From Clostridiales bacterium (GTDB taxonomy: Bacteria > Bacillota > Clostridia > Christensenellales > Aristaeellaceae), in the NCBI GenBank assembly GCA_004552515.1, contig SFOF01000086.1:1-8201 (forward strand): a stretch of 8,201 bases of DNA. The letters run 5' to 3'. Positions 8,086-8,201 of this stretch are shown here, in pieces. Position numbers and translations under genes: made by a program. The notes below the pieces were generated by a model. The model saw nothing but the letters and a program-made list of their open reading frames with translations, had not been told where the DNA came from and searched no databases. Position 1 is the stretch's first letter. Each line of letters begins with the position of its first letter.

Positions 8086-8114
8086 AAAATGGGCGCCCCG
8101 AAAGGAGCGCCCAT
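8086..8114 (-). terminator. Intrinsic terminator of the gene at the right edge
   Basis: On the minus strand ATGGGCGC pairs with GCGCCCAT over 8 bp, then one mismatch and two more pairs close a TTTC loop, with TTTT at the 3' side. It begins 13 bases after the stop codon at 8128. Confidence 0.8.
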
Positions 8115-8127
8115 TGAAAAACGCGGA

Positions 8128-8201
8128 TCACTTGTTCCGGTGGGCCAGGGAACGGGCCAGGTCCGTGAGGAAGCCGTCGGTATCGTAGGGGCGGATGGCA
8201 G
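8128..8201 (-). CDS. C-terminal end of an unidentified protein (cut by window edge)
   Basis: Only the last 23 residues are in the window (AIRPYDTDGFLTDL... ending in AHRNK), followed by TGA. The codon choice in this frame looks natural, and the stop is followed 13 bases later by a good terminator hairpin, which supports a real gene end. The fragment is too short to assign a family. Confidence 0.6.
   Translation of the reverse strand, partial: AIRPYDTDGFLTDLARSLAHRNK

Overview
The window looks like the chromosome of a GC-rich member of the Bacillota, probably a clostridial gut-type lineage. The reasons are the uvrB-uvrA gene order in one operon, strong AGGAGG-type ribosome binding sites, a DinR/LexA-like site upstream of uvrB and the mix of small Clostridia-like membrane proteins. 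This placement is an inference from style and not a match to a genome. Nothing in the coding part looks like a phage, plasmid or insertion sequence.

Left part (1-3640): the nucleotide excision repair operon uvrB-uvrA runs on the minus strand. uvrA is cut by the window edge, leaving the N-terminal 334 residues. uvrB is complete. Its upstream region is elaborate. It has a consensus -10 close to the gene and an extended -10 promoter about 390 bases further up, whose start point lies in a perfect 19-bp palindrome. A LexA-like box lies beyond that. Between the two promoters are two near-identical 75-base palindromic repeats, so transcripts from the distal promoter would carry them in the leader.

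Middle (3631-5600): a divergent plus-strand gene for an EamA/DMT-type 10-helix transporter has its own promoter and a very clear intrinsic terminator. Converging on it from the right is a minus-strand gene for a DIP1984-family (septicolysin-like) helical protein. Immediately downstream of that gene lies an RNA-like element with a textbook T-arm and a D-arm-like hairpin but no normal anticodon arm and no visible acceptor stem. It is followed by a small hairpin and a 17-bp hairpin between the convergent genes. This is the most unusual part of the window.

Right part (5854-8201): two minus-strand genes probably form an operon: a 165-residue six-helix membrane protein of unknown role, then a 459-residue protein with five predicted membrane helices, a long low-complexity linker and an extracytoplasmic C39-like cysteine peptidase domain. 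At the right edge are the last 23 codons of another minus-strand gene with its terminator.

Apart from uvrB with uvrA, nothing in the sequence ties these genes into one pathway. The window is mostly ordinary chromosome with two notable non-coding regions: the uvrB leader and the element next to the DIP1984 gene.
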